The notes: a model not told the origin generated them from the letters alone. A stretch of 38,761 nucleotides of DNA from Jatrophihabitans sp. (GCA_025927835.1 JAICKR010000011.1:1-38761); one strand, 5' to 3'. Shown: positions 21,747 to 31,588, counted from the first letter of the stretch. Numbers and translations: made by a program.

Positions 21747-22906
21747 GTGCGCTCCCCGTTCATGAGGTAATCGGCTGCCTCGGCCACCCGCGCGCGGACG
21801 GTCGCCAGATCGTCGCCCAGCGCGGTGAGGTGACCGACCTTGCGGCCGGGCCGGAAGTGCTTGCCGTAGAGGTGCAGCTTCACCTCGGGCCAGTGCGCCA
21901 TGAGGTGATGGACGCGCTCGTCGATGCCCTTGGGCACGACGTCGTCGGGTCCGGCCAGCAGGTTGGCCATCACGACGACCGGCGCCGTCTGCGCGGTCGA
22001 ACCCAGCGGGTAGTCGAGCACCGCGCGCAGATGCTGCTCGAACTGCGAGGTGCGCGCACCCTCGATGGTCCAGTGCGCGGAGTTGTGCGGACGCATCGCG
22101 AGCTCGTTCACCAGCAACCCGTCCGCGGTCTGGAACAGCTCGACGGCCAGCACCCCCGTCACCCCGAGCTCGCCGGCGATGCGCAGCGCGAGCGCCTGCA
22201 CCTGTTCGGCCGTGTCGTCGTCGAGATCGGGCGCCGGCGCGATCACCTCGACGCAGATGCCGTCGCGCTGCACGGTCTCGACGACCGGCCACACCGCCCC
22301 CTGGCCGAACGGCGAGCGGGCGACGTCGGCGGCCAGCTCGCGCACGATCTGCACCTTCTGCTCAGCGATGAGTGGCGTACCCGACGCGAGCACCGCGGCC
22401 GCGTCCAGTGCGTTGCCGACCACCCACACGCCCTTGCCGTCGTAGCCGCCGGTGGTGGCCTTGAGCACGAGCGGCCAGCCGACCTGCGTGGCGAAGGCGT
22501 CGAGTTCGCCGGCGTCGGAGATCGGTGCCCACCTCGGGCAGGGCACGCCGAGCTCGGTGAGCCGTTCGCGCATGGCCCGCTTGTCCTGGGCGAAGCGCAG
22601 CGCGGCCGCGCCCGGGTGCACCGGGACACCGTCGGCGGCGAGGGCGACGATGTGCTCGTGGGGGACGTGTTCGTGGTCGAAGGTCACCACGTCGCAGCCC
22701 CGGGCGAAGGCCCGCAGGTCGTCGAGCGAGCGGTAGTCGCCCACCACGACGTCAGCGGCGACGAGCGCGGCGCCGTCGTCGCGCGAGTCGGCCAGCACCC
22801 GCAGCGACTGGCCGAGCGCGATCGCCGCCTGGTGGGTCATCCGGGCCAACTGCCCCGCGCCCACCATTCCGACGACCGGCAGGCCGGTGCGTTCGTCCAT
22901 GTGCAA
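21743..22906 (-). CDS. purK: 5-(carboxyamino)imidazole ribonucleotide synthase
   Basis: [29 protein letters not shown]...[17 protein letters not shown]...[21 protein letters not shown]; 4-nt overlap with purE. Confidence 0.97.
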   Translation of the reverse strand: MHMDERTGLPVVGMVGAGQLARMTHQAAIALGQSLRVLADSRDDGAALVAADVVVGDYRSLDDLRAFARGCDVVTFDHEHVPHEHIVALAADGVPVHPGAAALRFAQDKRAMRERLTELGVPCPRWAPISDAGELDAFATQVGWPLVLKATTGGYDGKGVWVVGNALDAAAVLASGTPLIAEQKVQIVRELAADVARSPFGQGAVWPVVETVQRDGICVEVIAPAPDLDDDTAEQVQALALRIAGELGVTGVLAVELFQTADGLLVNELAMRPHNSAHWTIEGARTSQFEQHLRAVLDYPLGSTAQTAPVVVMANLLAGPDDVVPKGIDERVHHLMAHWPEVKLHLYGKHFRPGRKVGHLTALGDDLATVRARVAEAADYLMNGERT

Positions 22907-22993
22907 AGCCTAAGGGCGCCGGGCACGGCGCCTGGCGCGGCGCTGTGCATGGTGAATCGCGGGCGTCCCGCGACAGGTAGCCTGCCCTTTATC

Positions 22994-23497
22994 ATGACCA
23001 CCATCAGCCCGTCAGCCCTGCGCGAGCAATTGCGTGAGTATCTCCGCAACTCGTGGCGCATCCTGCTCAAGGAGCTGACGGCGTTCGGGGCGGTCGGCAT
23101 CGTCGCATTGGCGATCGACATCGGCATCTTCACCGCGCTGCAGGACGGCGGCGCGCTCAAGGCAAAGGCGCTCTCGACGGTCGTATCGACCACTTTCGCC
23201 TATTTCGGCAACCGGCACCTGTCGTTCTCGCACCGCGCCCGCACCGGCCTGGGCCGCGAGACGTCGTTCTTCTTCGGCATCAACCTGATCACGCTGATCT
23301 TCTCCGAGCTGGTCATCGCGTTGTTCGTCTACCCGCTGCACTACGACCACGGCAGCACGATGGTCGCGCTGGTGAACCTCGGCACGATCGGCATCGGCAC
23401 GATCTTCCGGTTCTGGACCTACAAGCGGTTCGTGTTCCTACACCCGGACCGCGTGCACCAGCCGCACGTCAACCTGGACGAGGAGCTCGCCGAGTAG
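22994..23497 (+). CDS. GtrA family membrane protein
   Basis: KELTAFGAVGIVALAIDIGIFTALQ...STVVSTTFAYFGNRHLSFSHR...NLGTIGIGTIFRFWTYKRFVF. Confidence 0.9.
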   Translation: MTTISPSALREQLREYLRNSWRILLKELTAFGAVGIVALAIDIGIFTALQDGGALKAKALSTVVSTTFAYFGNRHLSFSHRARTGLGRETSFFFGINLITLIFSELVIALFVYPLHYDHGSTMVALVNLGTIGIGTIFRFWTYKRFVFLHPDRVHQPHVNLDEELAE

Positions 23498-23499
23498 CG

Positions 23500-23961
23500 C
23501 TAGTCGCCGCCGCCGATGTCCGTCTCGTACGCCTCGTAGATGAGGTCGGCGCCGCGCTGCCGGTGCCGCACCATGTGCCCCAGCAGCGACGTGGCCCGCT
23601 CGCGCAGGTCGTCGACGTCGCCCTCGGCGACCGGTGCCTCGCTGTCGGCGACGAGCGTCGCGATCTCCTCGGCCAGCTGCCCGTGTTCGCTCGTGAGGTT
23701 CTCGACCGCGTTCGCGAGCCGCAGGTCGCCGGCCAGGATCGCCTGGTGCAGCCCGCCCGGACCCTCGGTGACCTCGACGTGCGCGCCGAAGTCGTCGGCG
23801 ATCATCACGAGTGACGCATGGACGGCCTCGCCCCAGATCACCGCGCGGCCCCGAGCCGGGGCGGCCAGCGCCGCCTCCATCAGGTTGAGCGTCTCGCGCA
23901 GCTCGGCACGGCGGACGCGGACCGCATGCAGTTCGGCACGGGTGGAGACAGTGGGTTCCAT
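23500..23961 (-). CDS. All-helical hypothetical protein, possibly hemerythrin-like
   Basis: MEPTVSTRAELHAVRVRRAELRETLNLMEAALAAPARGRAVIWGEAVHASLVMIADDFGAHVEVTEG...MVRHRQRGADLIYEAYETDIGGGD; GGAGGT upstream of ATG 23961. Confidence 0.6.
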   Translation of the reverse strand: MEPTVSTRAELHAVRVRRAELRETLNLMEAALAAPARGRAVIWGEAVHASLVMIADDFGAHVEVTEGPGGLHQAILAGDLRLANAVENLTSEHGQLAEEIATLVADSEAPVAEGDVDDLRERATSLLGHMVRHRQRGADLIYEAYETDIGGGD

Positions 23962-24038
23962 GCGCACCTCCGGGCTGTTTGTCCACTCTGGTACCCAGAA
24001 GCGGCCGGCGTCCACCCCTAGCCGCGATTCTGCACGAG

Positions 24039-25295
24039 TCAACAGGCCGCGGCCCGCTCGAGCAGCAGGGTCCGCTCCTGCTCGTTCGCGGTCAGCGCCG
24101 CGGCGGCCTCGAACTCGCCGCGCGCCTCGGCGTTGCGACCCAGCCTGACCAGCAGGTCGCCGCGCACCGAGGGCAGCAAGTGGTAGCCGCGCAGCGCGGG
24201 GTCGTCACGCAGCTCGTCCACGATCGCCAGCCCGGCGGCCGGCCCGTCCGCCATCGCGACCGCGACCGCGCGGTTCAGCTCGACGATGGGCGACCCGGTG
24301 CGGATCGCCAGCTGCTCGTACAGGCCGGCGATGCGCTGCCAGTCGGTTGCCTCGGGGGTGCCGGCGCGCGCGTGGCAGGCGGCGATCTCGGCCTGCAGCA
24401 CGTACGTCCCGTCCCCGCCGATCGCGGCCGCATGCGACAGCGCCCGCAACGCGTGGTTGATCAGCACCCGGTCCCAGCGGGTGCGGTCCTGGTTGAGCAG
24501 GGTGACGGGTGAGCCGTCGGCGGCAACGCGCGCGCGCAGCCGGGACGCCTGGATCTCCATCAACGCGACCAGCCCGAACGCCTCGGCCTCGCCGGGCGCG
24601 AGCCCGCACAGGATGCGGCCGAGCCGCATCGCCTCGGCACACAGCGCAGGGCGCGCCCAGGTCGTGCCCGAGGTCGCGGTGTAGCCCTCGTTGAACACGA
24701 GGTACACAACCTCGAGCACCGCCGCCAGCCGCTCGGTGAGCTCCGGGCCGGCGGGGATCTCGAACGGCACGCCGGCGTCGGACAGCGCCTTCTTCGCGCG
24801 CACGATCCGCTGCGCCATCGTCGGCACCGGCACCACGTACGCGCGGGCGATCTCCTCGGTCGACAGCCCGCCGATCATCTTCAGCGTGAGCGCGACCTGT
24901 GCGTCGCGCGACAGCACCGGATGGCAGGCGGTGAACATCAACCGCAGCACGTCGTCGGACACGGTCGGTCCGATCTCGATGTCGTCCATGGGGTTCTCGA
25001 ATTCGGTGAGATCGCGGCCCAGCTCCTCGACCTTGCGCTCGAGCGTGACGCGGCGCCGGATGGTGTCGACTCCGCGGCGCCGCGCCACCGCCATCAGCCA
25101 GGCGCCCGGGTTGTCGGGCACACCGGTCTGCGGCCATTGCTCGAGCGCGGCCACCAGCGCGTCCTGCGCCAGGTCCTCGGCCAGCCCGACATCGCGCACG
25201 ACCCGGGCCAGCCCGGCGATGACGCGGGCGGCCTCCATCCGCCAGACCGCCTCGATGGTGCGCTCGACGGGCTGGCCGGGCCGCGACGTGCTCAC
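24039..25295 (-). CDS. ECF42-like RNA polymerase sigma factor with C-terminal TPR-like domain
   Basis: VERTIEAVWRMEAARVIAGLARVVRDVGLAEDLAQDALVAALEQWPQTGVPDNPGAWLMAVARRRGVDTIRRR...LMFTACHPVLSRDAQVALTLKMIGGLSTEEIARAYVVPVPTMAQRIVRAKKAL...YLVFNEGYTAT; GTG start 25295 overlaps the upstream stop by 4 nt. Confidence 0.93.
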   Translation of the reverse strand: MSTSRPGQPVERTIEAVWRMEAARVIAGLARVVRDVGLAEDLAQDALVAALEQWPQTGVPDNPGAWLMAVARRRGVDTIRRRVTLERKVEELGRDLTEFENPMDDIEIGPTVSDDVLRLMFTACHPVLSRDAQVALTLKMIGGLSTEEIARAYVVPVPTMAQRIVRAKKALSDAGVPFEIPAGPELTERLAAVLEVVYLVFNEGYTATSGTTWARPALCAEAMRLGRILCGLAPGEAEAFGLVALMEIQASRLRARVAADGSPVTLLNQDRTRWDRVLINHALRALSHAAAIGGDGTYVLQAEIAACHARAGTPEATDWQRIAGLYEQLAIRTGSPIVELNRAVAVAMADGPAAGLAIVDELRDDPALRGYHLLPSVRGDLLVRLGRNAEARGEFEAAAALTANEQERTLLLERAAAC

Positions 25296-25711
25296 TTCTG
25301 GTTGGACGCGGCCTGTTCGCGCAGGCGCTTCTCGGCCTCCAGCAGCTCCGGTGTCAACGCGTCGCCGAAATCGGCCTCCTCGAACACCCGCCGGATCTCG
25401 ACCTCGGTGTCCTGGAACGGCGCGCGCTTCAGCCACTCGGTCGCCTCCTCGATCGAGGCGACCTCCCAGATCCAGTAACCGGCGACGAGTTCCTTCGCCT
25501 CGGCGAACGGACCGTCGACGACGGTGGGCTTCTTGCCGTCGAAGCGCACGCGCTTGCCTTCGGCGGAACGGGCCAGACCCTCACCGGCGAGCATGACGCC
25601 GGCCTTGACGAGCTCCTCGTTGAACGCGGTCATCTCCGCGAGCTCGTCCTGCTGCGGCATCCGGCCCGCCTCGTAGCTCTCGTCGCCCTTGACCAGCACC
25701 ATCACGCGCAT
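25292..25711 (-). CDS. DGPF/YCII-domain protein
   Basis: MRVMVLVKGDESYEAGRMP...VDGPFAEAKELVAGYWIWEVASIEEATEWLKRAPF; contains the DGPF motif and is coupled to the sigma factor. Confidence 0.93.
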   Translation of the reverse strand: MRVMVLVKGDESYEAGRMPQQDELAEMTAFNEELVKAGVMLAGEGLARSAEGKRVRFDGKKPTVVDGPFAEAKELVAGYWIWEVASIEEATEWLKRAPFQDTEVEIRRVFEEADFGDALTPELLEAEKRLREQAASNQK

Positions 25712-25764
25712 GACGTCTCCTCCTTCGGTGGCAGGGTGACCGATTCACCCTCGCTCATCAGGGC

Positions 25765-25791
25765 GTCGAACGACCAGGCTCCCATTCGACA
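25765..25791 (-). promoter_or_regulatory. Candidate ECF42-dependent promoter upstream of the DGPF gene
   Basis: Minus strand TGTCGA-N17-CGAC (-35 at 25791-25786, CGAC at 25768-25765), about 54 nt upstream of the ATG. Confidence 0.55.
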
Positions 25792-25846
25792 GGGTGAGCC
25801 AAGATCTTTTCAACGACCTGGAACCGCAATCGGACAAAACATCCGA

Positions 25847-26563
25847 ATGGGTACGCTGGCCGCCGTGGGCGTCGAGCAACTGACCGGCAACCTGTACCGG
25901 GTGCTCCACGGACGGTTCCAGGCCTACCTGTGGCACGACGACGACGGGGTCACGCTCGTCGACACCGGCCCCGCCGATTCCGGAGCCGAGATCGCGGTGG
26001 CGCTCGACGAGATCGGTCTGGCGCCGACGGACGTCCGCCGCGTCGTGCTGACCCACTTCCACGACGATCACGTCGGTGCGGCGGCCGAGATCCGCGAATG
26101 GGGTGACGTCGAGGTCGTGGCACATGCCGCCGACGCGCCGATCATCCGCGGCGAGATTCCCGGCCGACCGCCGAACCTGACCGACAACGAGCGGGCGATC
26201 TATGCGCAGGTCGCGGCGGACCTGCCGCCGGCGCCGCCGGTCAAGGTCGATTGCGAGGTGGCCGACGGCGACGTGCTCGACGTCGGCGGCGGCGCGCACG
26301 TGATCGCCGTGCCGGGGCACACCGACGGCAGTATCGCCCTGCACCTGCCTGCGCATCGGCTGTTGCTGACCGGCGACGCGGTGGCCGAGTACCTCGGTCG
26401 CATCGTCCTGGGTGTCTTCAACCTCGATGCGCAGCGCGCGGTCGAGTCGATGCGGCGGCTGGCCGAACTCGATGTCGACATCGCCTGCTTCGGGCACGGC
26501 GAGCCGGCGCTGAACGGCGCGGGCGAGCGGCTGCGTCAGTCCGTGCTCGAGCGCGACGACTGA
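25847..26563 (+). CDS. MBL-fold metallo-hydrolase
   Basis: VTLVDTGPADSGAEIAVALDEIGLAPTDVRRVVLTHFHDDHVGAAAEI...VIAVPGHTDGSIALHLPAHRLLLTGDAVA; HxHxDH-type motif THFHDDHVG. Confidence 0.93.
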   Translation: MGTLAAVGVEQLTGNLYRVLHGRFQAYLWHDDDGVTLVDTGPADSGAEIAVALDEIGLAPTDVRRVVLTHFHDDHVGAAAEIREWGDVEVVAHAADAPIIRGEIPGRPPNLTDNERAIYAQVAADLPPAPPVKVDCEVADGDVLDVGGGAHVIAVPGHTDGSIALHLPAHRLLLTGDAVAEYLGRIVLGVFNLDAQRAVESMRRLAELDVDIACFGHGEPALNGAGERLRQSVLERDD

Positions 26564-26952
26564 TCTCGGCGCTCCTTGCGCCACACGATCTTCAACCCGG
26601 ACCAGTCGTCGTCGATCGCAGCCACCTTCACGTCGACGAGTCCGCGCGGCAACACCGCATCCCTGATGCCGTCGTCGGTGAGGTCGCTGATGTGCCCGCC
26701 CGCCTTGCGTGGCCAGGCGATCCACAACGACCCCGCCGGGAAGATGCGCGCCGCGCGCGCGTCGACGTCGTCCAGTTCGGCGGCGGCGCGGACGAACCAC
26801 ACGAGTACGTCGACCGGACCTCGGTCGGCGTGCACGAACGGCGGCGCGTCGGTGAGCTGCCAGCCGCGCGGCGCCGCGTCGAGCCCGACGCGCAGGCCGG
26901 GCTTGATCCCGAGCTTGCGGCTCTGCGGGGTGCCGGAGTAGCCAGCGGTCAC
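26536..26952 (-). CDS. DUF3052-family protein
   Basis: VTAGYSGTPQSRKLGIKPGLRVGLDAAPRGWQL...VDVLVWFVRAAAEL...FPAGSLWIAWPRKAGGHISDLTDDGIRD; GTG start 26952 preceded by GAGGTGG. Confidence 0.8.
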   Translation of the reverse strand: MTAGYSGTPQSRKLGIKPGLRVGLDAAPRGWQLTDAPPFVHADRGPVDVLVWFVRAAAELDDVDARAARIFPAGSLWIAWPRKAGGHISDLTDDGIRDAVLPRGLVDVKVAAIDDDWSGLKIVWRKERRDQSSRSSTD

Positions 26953-27116
26953 AGCCACCTCGTCGGCGGAGAGGGCAAGCACGCCGAAGCGAGGCGTACG
27001 CGTCGCTCGGGACACTACTGGCTCGCGCCCCGAACGCCAGGATCAGCGCAGCAGATCGCCATCGCTCCGGCGGCTTGCGCGACGGACGCTACAAGCCCCG
27101 TCTTCGTTGCTCAAGA

Positions 27117-27132
27117 CATACCTGGAGGTATG
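27117..27132. other. Perfect inverted repeat just 3' of hrpA
   Basis: CATACCT-GG-AGGTATG, 8 nt beyond the hrpA stop; overlaps an alternative CTGG-N7-CCAG pairing. Confidence 0.4.
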
Positions 27133-27140
27133 CCAGTGAG

Positions 27141-30100
27141 TCATGGCCTTATCGCATCGATTGCCCGAAATATTCTGCGCTCGCTGACCGGTGAAGAGGT
27201 GCCGAGCTGCTGCGCCCACAGGCTCACCCGCAGCTCCTCGATCATGCGAGCGACCGCGCGCACGTCCTCTGCGGCGGCGCGCGCGCTCGGCAGCGCACGC
27301 ACGAGTTCGTCGTATGCGTCCTGCACCACGCGGATCCGTTGCATGCGACCGCGGTCGGTGTCGACGTCGCGCGGCAGCCGCTCGAGCCGGCGCCCGATGG
27401 CGGTGACGTAGCGGGCGAGGTCGGCGAGCCCTGCCGCGCCCGTGCCGGTGACGAAGCCGGTCGGTAGCAGCGTGCGGAACTGTGCCTTGATGTCGTCGAT
27501 CGCCTCGGTCTGTGCGGCCGGCGGTTCGTCGGGCAGTGCCAGCCGCACCGCATGCGCGGCGTCGAGCACGCGCTCGACCTGACCGGTCACGGCGGTCGTC
27601 GCCGCGGTGAGCTCGGCGGCGACGTGCTCGCGCAGCGCCCCGAACTCGGCACGCGTCCACACCGGGTGCGGCGCGAGCGAGTCGACGGCGGCATCGGCGC
27701 AGTCGTCGAGCAGCGCGGCGAGCGATCCGTCCGGATTGCTGCCGAGCACGAGGCGGGCCCGTGCCGAGAGCGAGCGCTCCGCGGCCTTCACCGGTGACGG
27801 CAGGCCGAGCCGCAGCAGCCGGCGCTGCCCGGCGCGCATCGCGTGCGCCTGCTCGGCGTCCGAGGCGAACACGCGCACGTCGACGGCGGTCCCGGTGTCG
27901 ACGAAGGCGGGATAGCCGCGCACGGTGTGGCCGCCGCTGCTGCGCTCGACGTCGCGCGGCATCTCGGCGAGATCAGCGGGCCACTCGCGCAGGCCGTGCC
28001 GTTCCAGTTCGCCGGCGACGGCGGCGGCCACCGCGGCGCGGACCGGCGCGGCGAGCTGCTCCTGCAGCGTGGCGAGGTCCTTGCCGCGGGCCACCTCGTT
28101 GCCCGCGCCGTCCTCTACGGCGAACGTCACGCGCAGGTGGCCGGGCAGCTTGCCGAGGTCGAACGCGTCGATCGGTACGAGCACGCCGCTGCGCCCGTGC
28201 AGTGCACGTTGCACGGCGTCGAGCAACGGCTCCTGTCCGGGGACGAGTTCGGCGAGCACCGCGCGGGCGGTGTCGGGAGCAGGCACGAAGTGGCGGCGCA
28301 GCTCCTTCGGCAGTGAGCGGATGAGGGCGGTGACCAGTTCCTCGCGCAGAGCCGGCACCTGCCAGGCGAACGCGTCGCCGCCGAGCCGGGCGAGCACGTC
28401 GACGGGCACGTGCACCGTCACGCCGTCGTCGCTCGCGCCGGGTTCGAACCGGTAGCTGACCGGGAGCGCGAGATCGCCGGCCTGCCAGGTGTCGGGGCTG
28501 TCCGGGGTGGCCTCCTGGCGCAGCAGGTCGTCGCGGGAGAGCCTGAGCAGGTCGGGCGTCGTGTGCCTGGCCTTCTTCCACCACGTGTCGAAGTGCCGCG
28601 CGGAGGTGGCCTGCGCCGGGACCCGCTCGTCGTACCAGGCGAACAGATCGTCGTCGCCGATGAGCAGGTCGCGGCGCCGCGCGCGGTCCTCGATCTCCGC
28701 GAGCTCGGCGCGCAGTTGTTCGTTGTCGCGGAAGAAGTGGTGCCGGGTCGTCCAGTCGCCCTCGACGAGCGCATGCCGGATGAACAGCTCGCGGGACAGC
28801 TCCGGGTCGACGTTCGAGAAGCCGACCCGCCGCCGCGCGACGATCGGCAGGCCGTAGAGCGTCACGCGTTCGTAGCCCATCGCGGCGCCGCGCTGCGCGT
28901 CCCAGTGCGGTTCGCTGTAGCTGCGTTGCACGAGGTGCCCGGCGAGCCGCTCGAGTGCCTCCGGTTCGATGCGCGCGGCGATCCGTCCGTACAGGCGGGC
29001 GGTCTCGACGAGTTCGGCCACCACGACCCAGCGCGGCGGACGCTTGGCGAGCACCGAGCCCGGGACGAGGACGAACTGCGCGTTGCGCGCGCCGAGGTAG
29101 TCGCGCGACTCGGCGTCGCGCAGCCCGACGTGCGAGAGCAGCCCGGCGACGAGCGCGGCATGGATGCGCTCGGGCGGTGCGGGTTCGCGCTGCTCGACGA
29201 TGCCGAGGTCGTGCGCGATGCTGCGCAACTGGCCGGCGAGGTCCTGCCACTCGCGTACCCGCAGGTAGTGCAGGAACTCCTCGCGGCACATCCTGCGGAA
29301 CTGGTTGCCGGTGCGGGCCCGGCGCTGTTCGCGCAGGTAGTTCCACAGGTTGAGGTAGGAGATGAAGTCCGAGTGTTCGTCGGCGAAGCGGGCGTGCTTC
29401 TGCCGCGCGGCGTCCTCCTGCTCGGTGGGCCGCTCGCGCGGGTCCGGGATGGACAGCGCCGCGGCGATGACCAGCACCTCGCGCACGCAGCCCTCCTGCT
29501 CCGCCTGCAGGATCATCCGTCCGATCCGCGGGTCGACCGGCAGCCGCGCCAGGCGCCGTCCGACGTCGGTGATGGCGCCGTTCGCGTCGAAGGCGTTCAG
29601 CTCCTGCAGCAGCACCACGCCGTCGCGAACGGCACGCCGGTCGGGCGGGTCGAGGAACGGGAACTGCTCGACGTCGCCGAGCCCGAGCGCGGCCATCTGC
29701 AGGATCACCGCGGCGAGGTTGGTACGCAGGATCTCCGGGTCGGTGTAACGCGGGCGCGACTCGAAGTCGGTCTCGGAGTACAGCCGGATCGCGACGCCGG
29801 GCGCGACCCGGCCGCAGCGCCCGGCGCGCTGTTGCGCCGAGGCCTGCGAGATCGGCTCGATCGGCAGCCGCTGCACCTTGGTACGCCGGCTGTAGCGCGA
29901 GATGCGCGCCGTGCCCGGGTCGATCACATAGCGAATGCCCGGCACCGTGAGTGACGTCTCGGCGACGTTCGTGGCCAGAACGACGCGGCGGGCTATGTGC
30001 TCGGCGTGCGGTTTCCAGATTCGTTCCTGTTCGGCGATCGGCAGCCGCGCGTAGAGGGGGAGCACCTCGGTGTTGCGCAACCCGCGCAGCGCATCCGCGG

Positions 30101-30872
30101 TGTCGCGGATCTCCCGCTCACCGGACAGGAACACGAGCACGTCGCCGGCGGGCTCGGCCTCCAGCTCGTGCAGCGCGTCGATGATCGCCTCGGTCTGGTC
30201 GCGCACGTGTGTCGTGTGCACGACGTCGTGATCCGGGTCGTCCGGGTCGTCGCCGTCGTCGCCCGGCGCGTCGGGTTCGAGCGGCCGGTAGCGGACCTCG
30301 ACCGGGTAGGTACGCCCGGAGACCTCGATGATCGGGGCGTCTGCGAAGTGAGCCGCGAAGCGTTCCGGCTCGATGGTCGCGGACGTGATGATGAGCTTCA
30401 GGTCCGGGCGACGGGGCAGGAGGCCGCGCAGGTAGCCGAGCAGGAAGTCGATGTTCAGGCTGCGCTCGTGCGCCTCGTCGAGGATGAGCGTGTCGTAGCG
30501 GCGCAGCATCCGGTCGCGCTGGATCTCGGCGAGCAGGATCCCGTCGGTCATCAACCGGATGCGGGTCTGCTCGCTCACCTGTTCGGTGAACCGCACGCTG
30601 TACCCGACCAGGTCGCCCAGCGGTACCTGCAGTTCGTCGGCGATGCGCTGCGCGACCGTTCGTGCGGCGAGCCGGCGCGGCTGCGTGTGCCCGATGATGC
30701 CGTCGCCGCCGCGGCCCATGTCGAGACAGATCTTGGGCAGCTGGGTCGTCTTGCCGGAACCGGTCTCGCCGGCCACCACGAGCACCTGGTGCGCGCGGAT
30801 CGCGGCGGTGAGCTCGGCACGCTGCTGGCTGACCGGCAGGTCGGGATACACGATCGCCGGGAGCGCGGACAC
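27141..30872 (-). CDS. hrpA: ATP-dependent RNA helicase HrpA
   Basis: 1243 aa; VVAGETGSGKTTQLPKICLDMGRGGDGIIGHTQPRRLAARTVAQRIADEL...LILDEAHERSLNIDFLLGYL...ITSATIEPERFAAHF...QRAGRCGRVAPGVAIRLYSE. Confidence 0.97.
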   Translation of the reverse strand: MSALPAIVYPDLPVSQQRAELTAAIRAHQVLVVAGETGSGKTTQLPKICLDMGRGGDGIIGHTQPRRLAARTVAQRIADELQVPLGDLVGYSVRFTEQVSEQTRIRLMTDGILLAEIQRDRMLRRYDTLILDEAHERSLNIDFLLGYLRGLLPRRPDLKLIITSATIEPERFAAHFADAPIIEVSGRTYPVEVRYRPLEPDAPGDDGDDPDDPDHDVVHTTHVRDQTEAIIDALHELEAEPAGDVLVFLSGEREIRDTADALRGLRNTEVLPLYARLPIAEQERIWKPHAEHIARRVVLATNVAETSLTVPGIRYVIDPGTARISRYSRRTKVQRLPIEPISQASAQQRAGRCGRVAPGVAIRLYSETDFESRPRYTDPEILRTNLAAVILQMAALGLGDVEQFPFLDPPDRRAVRDGVVLLQELNAFDANGAITDVGRRLARLPVDPRIGRMILQAEQEGCVREVLVIAAALSIPDPRERPTEQEDAARQKHARFADEHSDFISYLNLWNYLREQRRARTGNQFRRMCREEFLHYLRVREWQDLAGQLRSIAHDLGIVEQREPAPPERIHAALVAGLLSHVGLRDAESRDYLGARNAQFVLVPGSVLAKRPPRWVVVAELVETARLYGRIAARIEPEALERLAGHLVQRSYSEPHWDAQRGAAMGYERVTLYGLPIVARRRVGFSNVDPELSRELFIRHALVEGDWTTRHHFFRDNEQLRAELAEIEDRARRRDLLIGDDDLFAWYDERVPAQATSARHFDTWWKKARHTTPDLLRLSRDDLLRQEATPDSPDTWQAGDLALPVSYRFEPGASDDGVTVHVPVDVLARLGGDAFAWQVPALREELVTALIRSLPKELRRHFVPAPDTARAVLAELVPGQEPLLDAVQRALHGRSGVLVPIDAFDLGKLPGHLRVTFAVEDGAGNEVARGKDLATLQEQLAAPVRAAVAAAVAGELERHGLREWPADLAEMPRDVERSSGGHTVRGYPAFVDTGTAVDVRVFASDAEQAHAMRAGQRRLLRLGLPSPVKAAERSLSARARLVLGSNPDGSLAALLDDCADAAVDSLAPHPVWTRAEFGALREHVAAELTAATTAVTGQVERVLDAAHAVRLALPDEPPAAQTEAIDDIKAQFRTLLPTGFVTGTGAAGLADLARYVTAIGRRLERLPRDVDTDRGRMQRIRVVQDAYDELVRALPSARAAAEDVRAVARMIEELRVSLWAQQLGTSSPVSERRIFRAIDAIRP

Positions 30873-30904
30873 TCCGTCAACGATATGCGTCGCCGCTGCC
30901 CGGT

Positions 30905-31588
30905 TTAGCCGGCGGCGTACTCGATCAGCTTGTCCGCGACCAGCGCCGGATTCGCCACGGCGACCAGGTGCCCACCGGGGATGAGCTCGGCGTCGAGGCC
31001 GAGCCGGTCCTTCGCCACCCGCCGCTGGAACTCGACGGGGAAGAACCGGTCGTCACTGCCGACGAGCACGTGCAGCGCGTCGGGCCATCGGGTGAAGTCG
31101 CACGGCTGCGACCACATTGGTTCGGCGATGTCGCGCGGCGGCGGCCCGGCGAACAGCTCGGCGCGTGCGTCGTCGTCGAGGTCGTGCAGGAAGTGCGTGT
31201 CCATGTCGAACTCGGGCTCGCGACCTGCGGCGAGATCAGCCTCGCGGCGCGCGGCGCCGGAGCCGGTGGCGTCCCACCAGTCGCCCGGTGTCTCGCCGGG
31301 CAGCGGCACCATCGCGTTCAGCAGCACGATCATGCGCACCGGCGTGGTCACCATCGGCGCGGTGAAGCCGCCGAGCGACTGCGCGACGAGCACGACACCC
31401 TCTCGGTCGCCGATCGCCTGTTCGACGATCCGGGCGTACTCCGGCAGGCCGAGTGCGGGGTCGTCCTGCTCGATGTCGACCGCGATCGCCTCGTGACCGC
31501 GGCGGTCGAGTTCGGCGACCAGCCTGTCCCAGTAGCCCGCGTTGCCTCCGGCGCCGGGGATGAGGACGAATGTCGTCACCCGATTCAC
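30905..31588 (-). CDS. Alpha/beta hydrolase
   Basis: VTTFVLIPGAGGNAGYWDRLVAELDRRGHEAIAVDIEQDDPALGL...VVLVAQSLGGFTAPMV...VLVGSDDRFFPVEFQRRVAKDRLGLDAELIPGGHLVAVANP; GTG 31588 gives a 4-nt overlap with the upstream gene. Confidence 0.9.
   Translation of the reverse strand: MNRVTTFVLIPGAGGNAGYWDRLVAELDRRGHEAIAVDIEQDDPALGLPEYARIVEQAIGDREGVVLVAQSLGGFTAPMVTTPVRMIVLLNAMVPLPGETPGDWWDATGSGAARREADLAAGREPEFDMDTHFLHDLDDDARAELFAGPPPRDIAEPMWSQPCDFTRWPDALHVLVGSDDRFFPVEFQRRVAKDRLGLDAELIPGGHLVAVANPALVADKLIEYAAG

Noticed and set aside
28428-28455. tRNA T-loop-like string GGGTTCGAACC
   Set aside because: Lies inside the hrpA coding frame; no acceptor, D- or anticodon stem around it
28410-29954. 514-aa plus-strand ORF inside hrpA
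   Set aside because: Antisense shadow of hrpA
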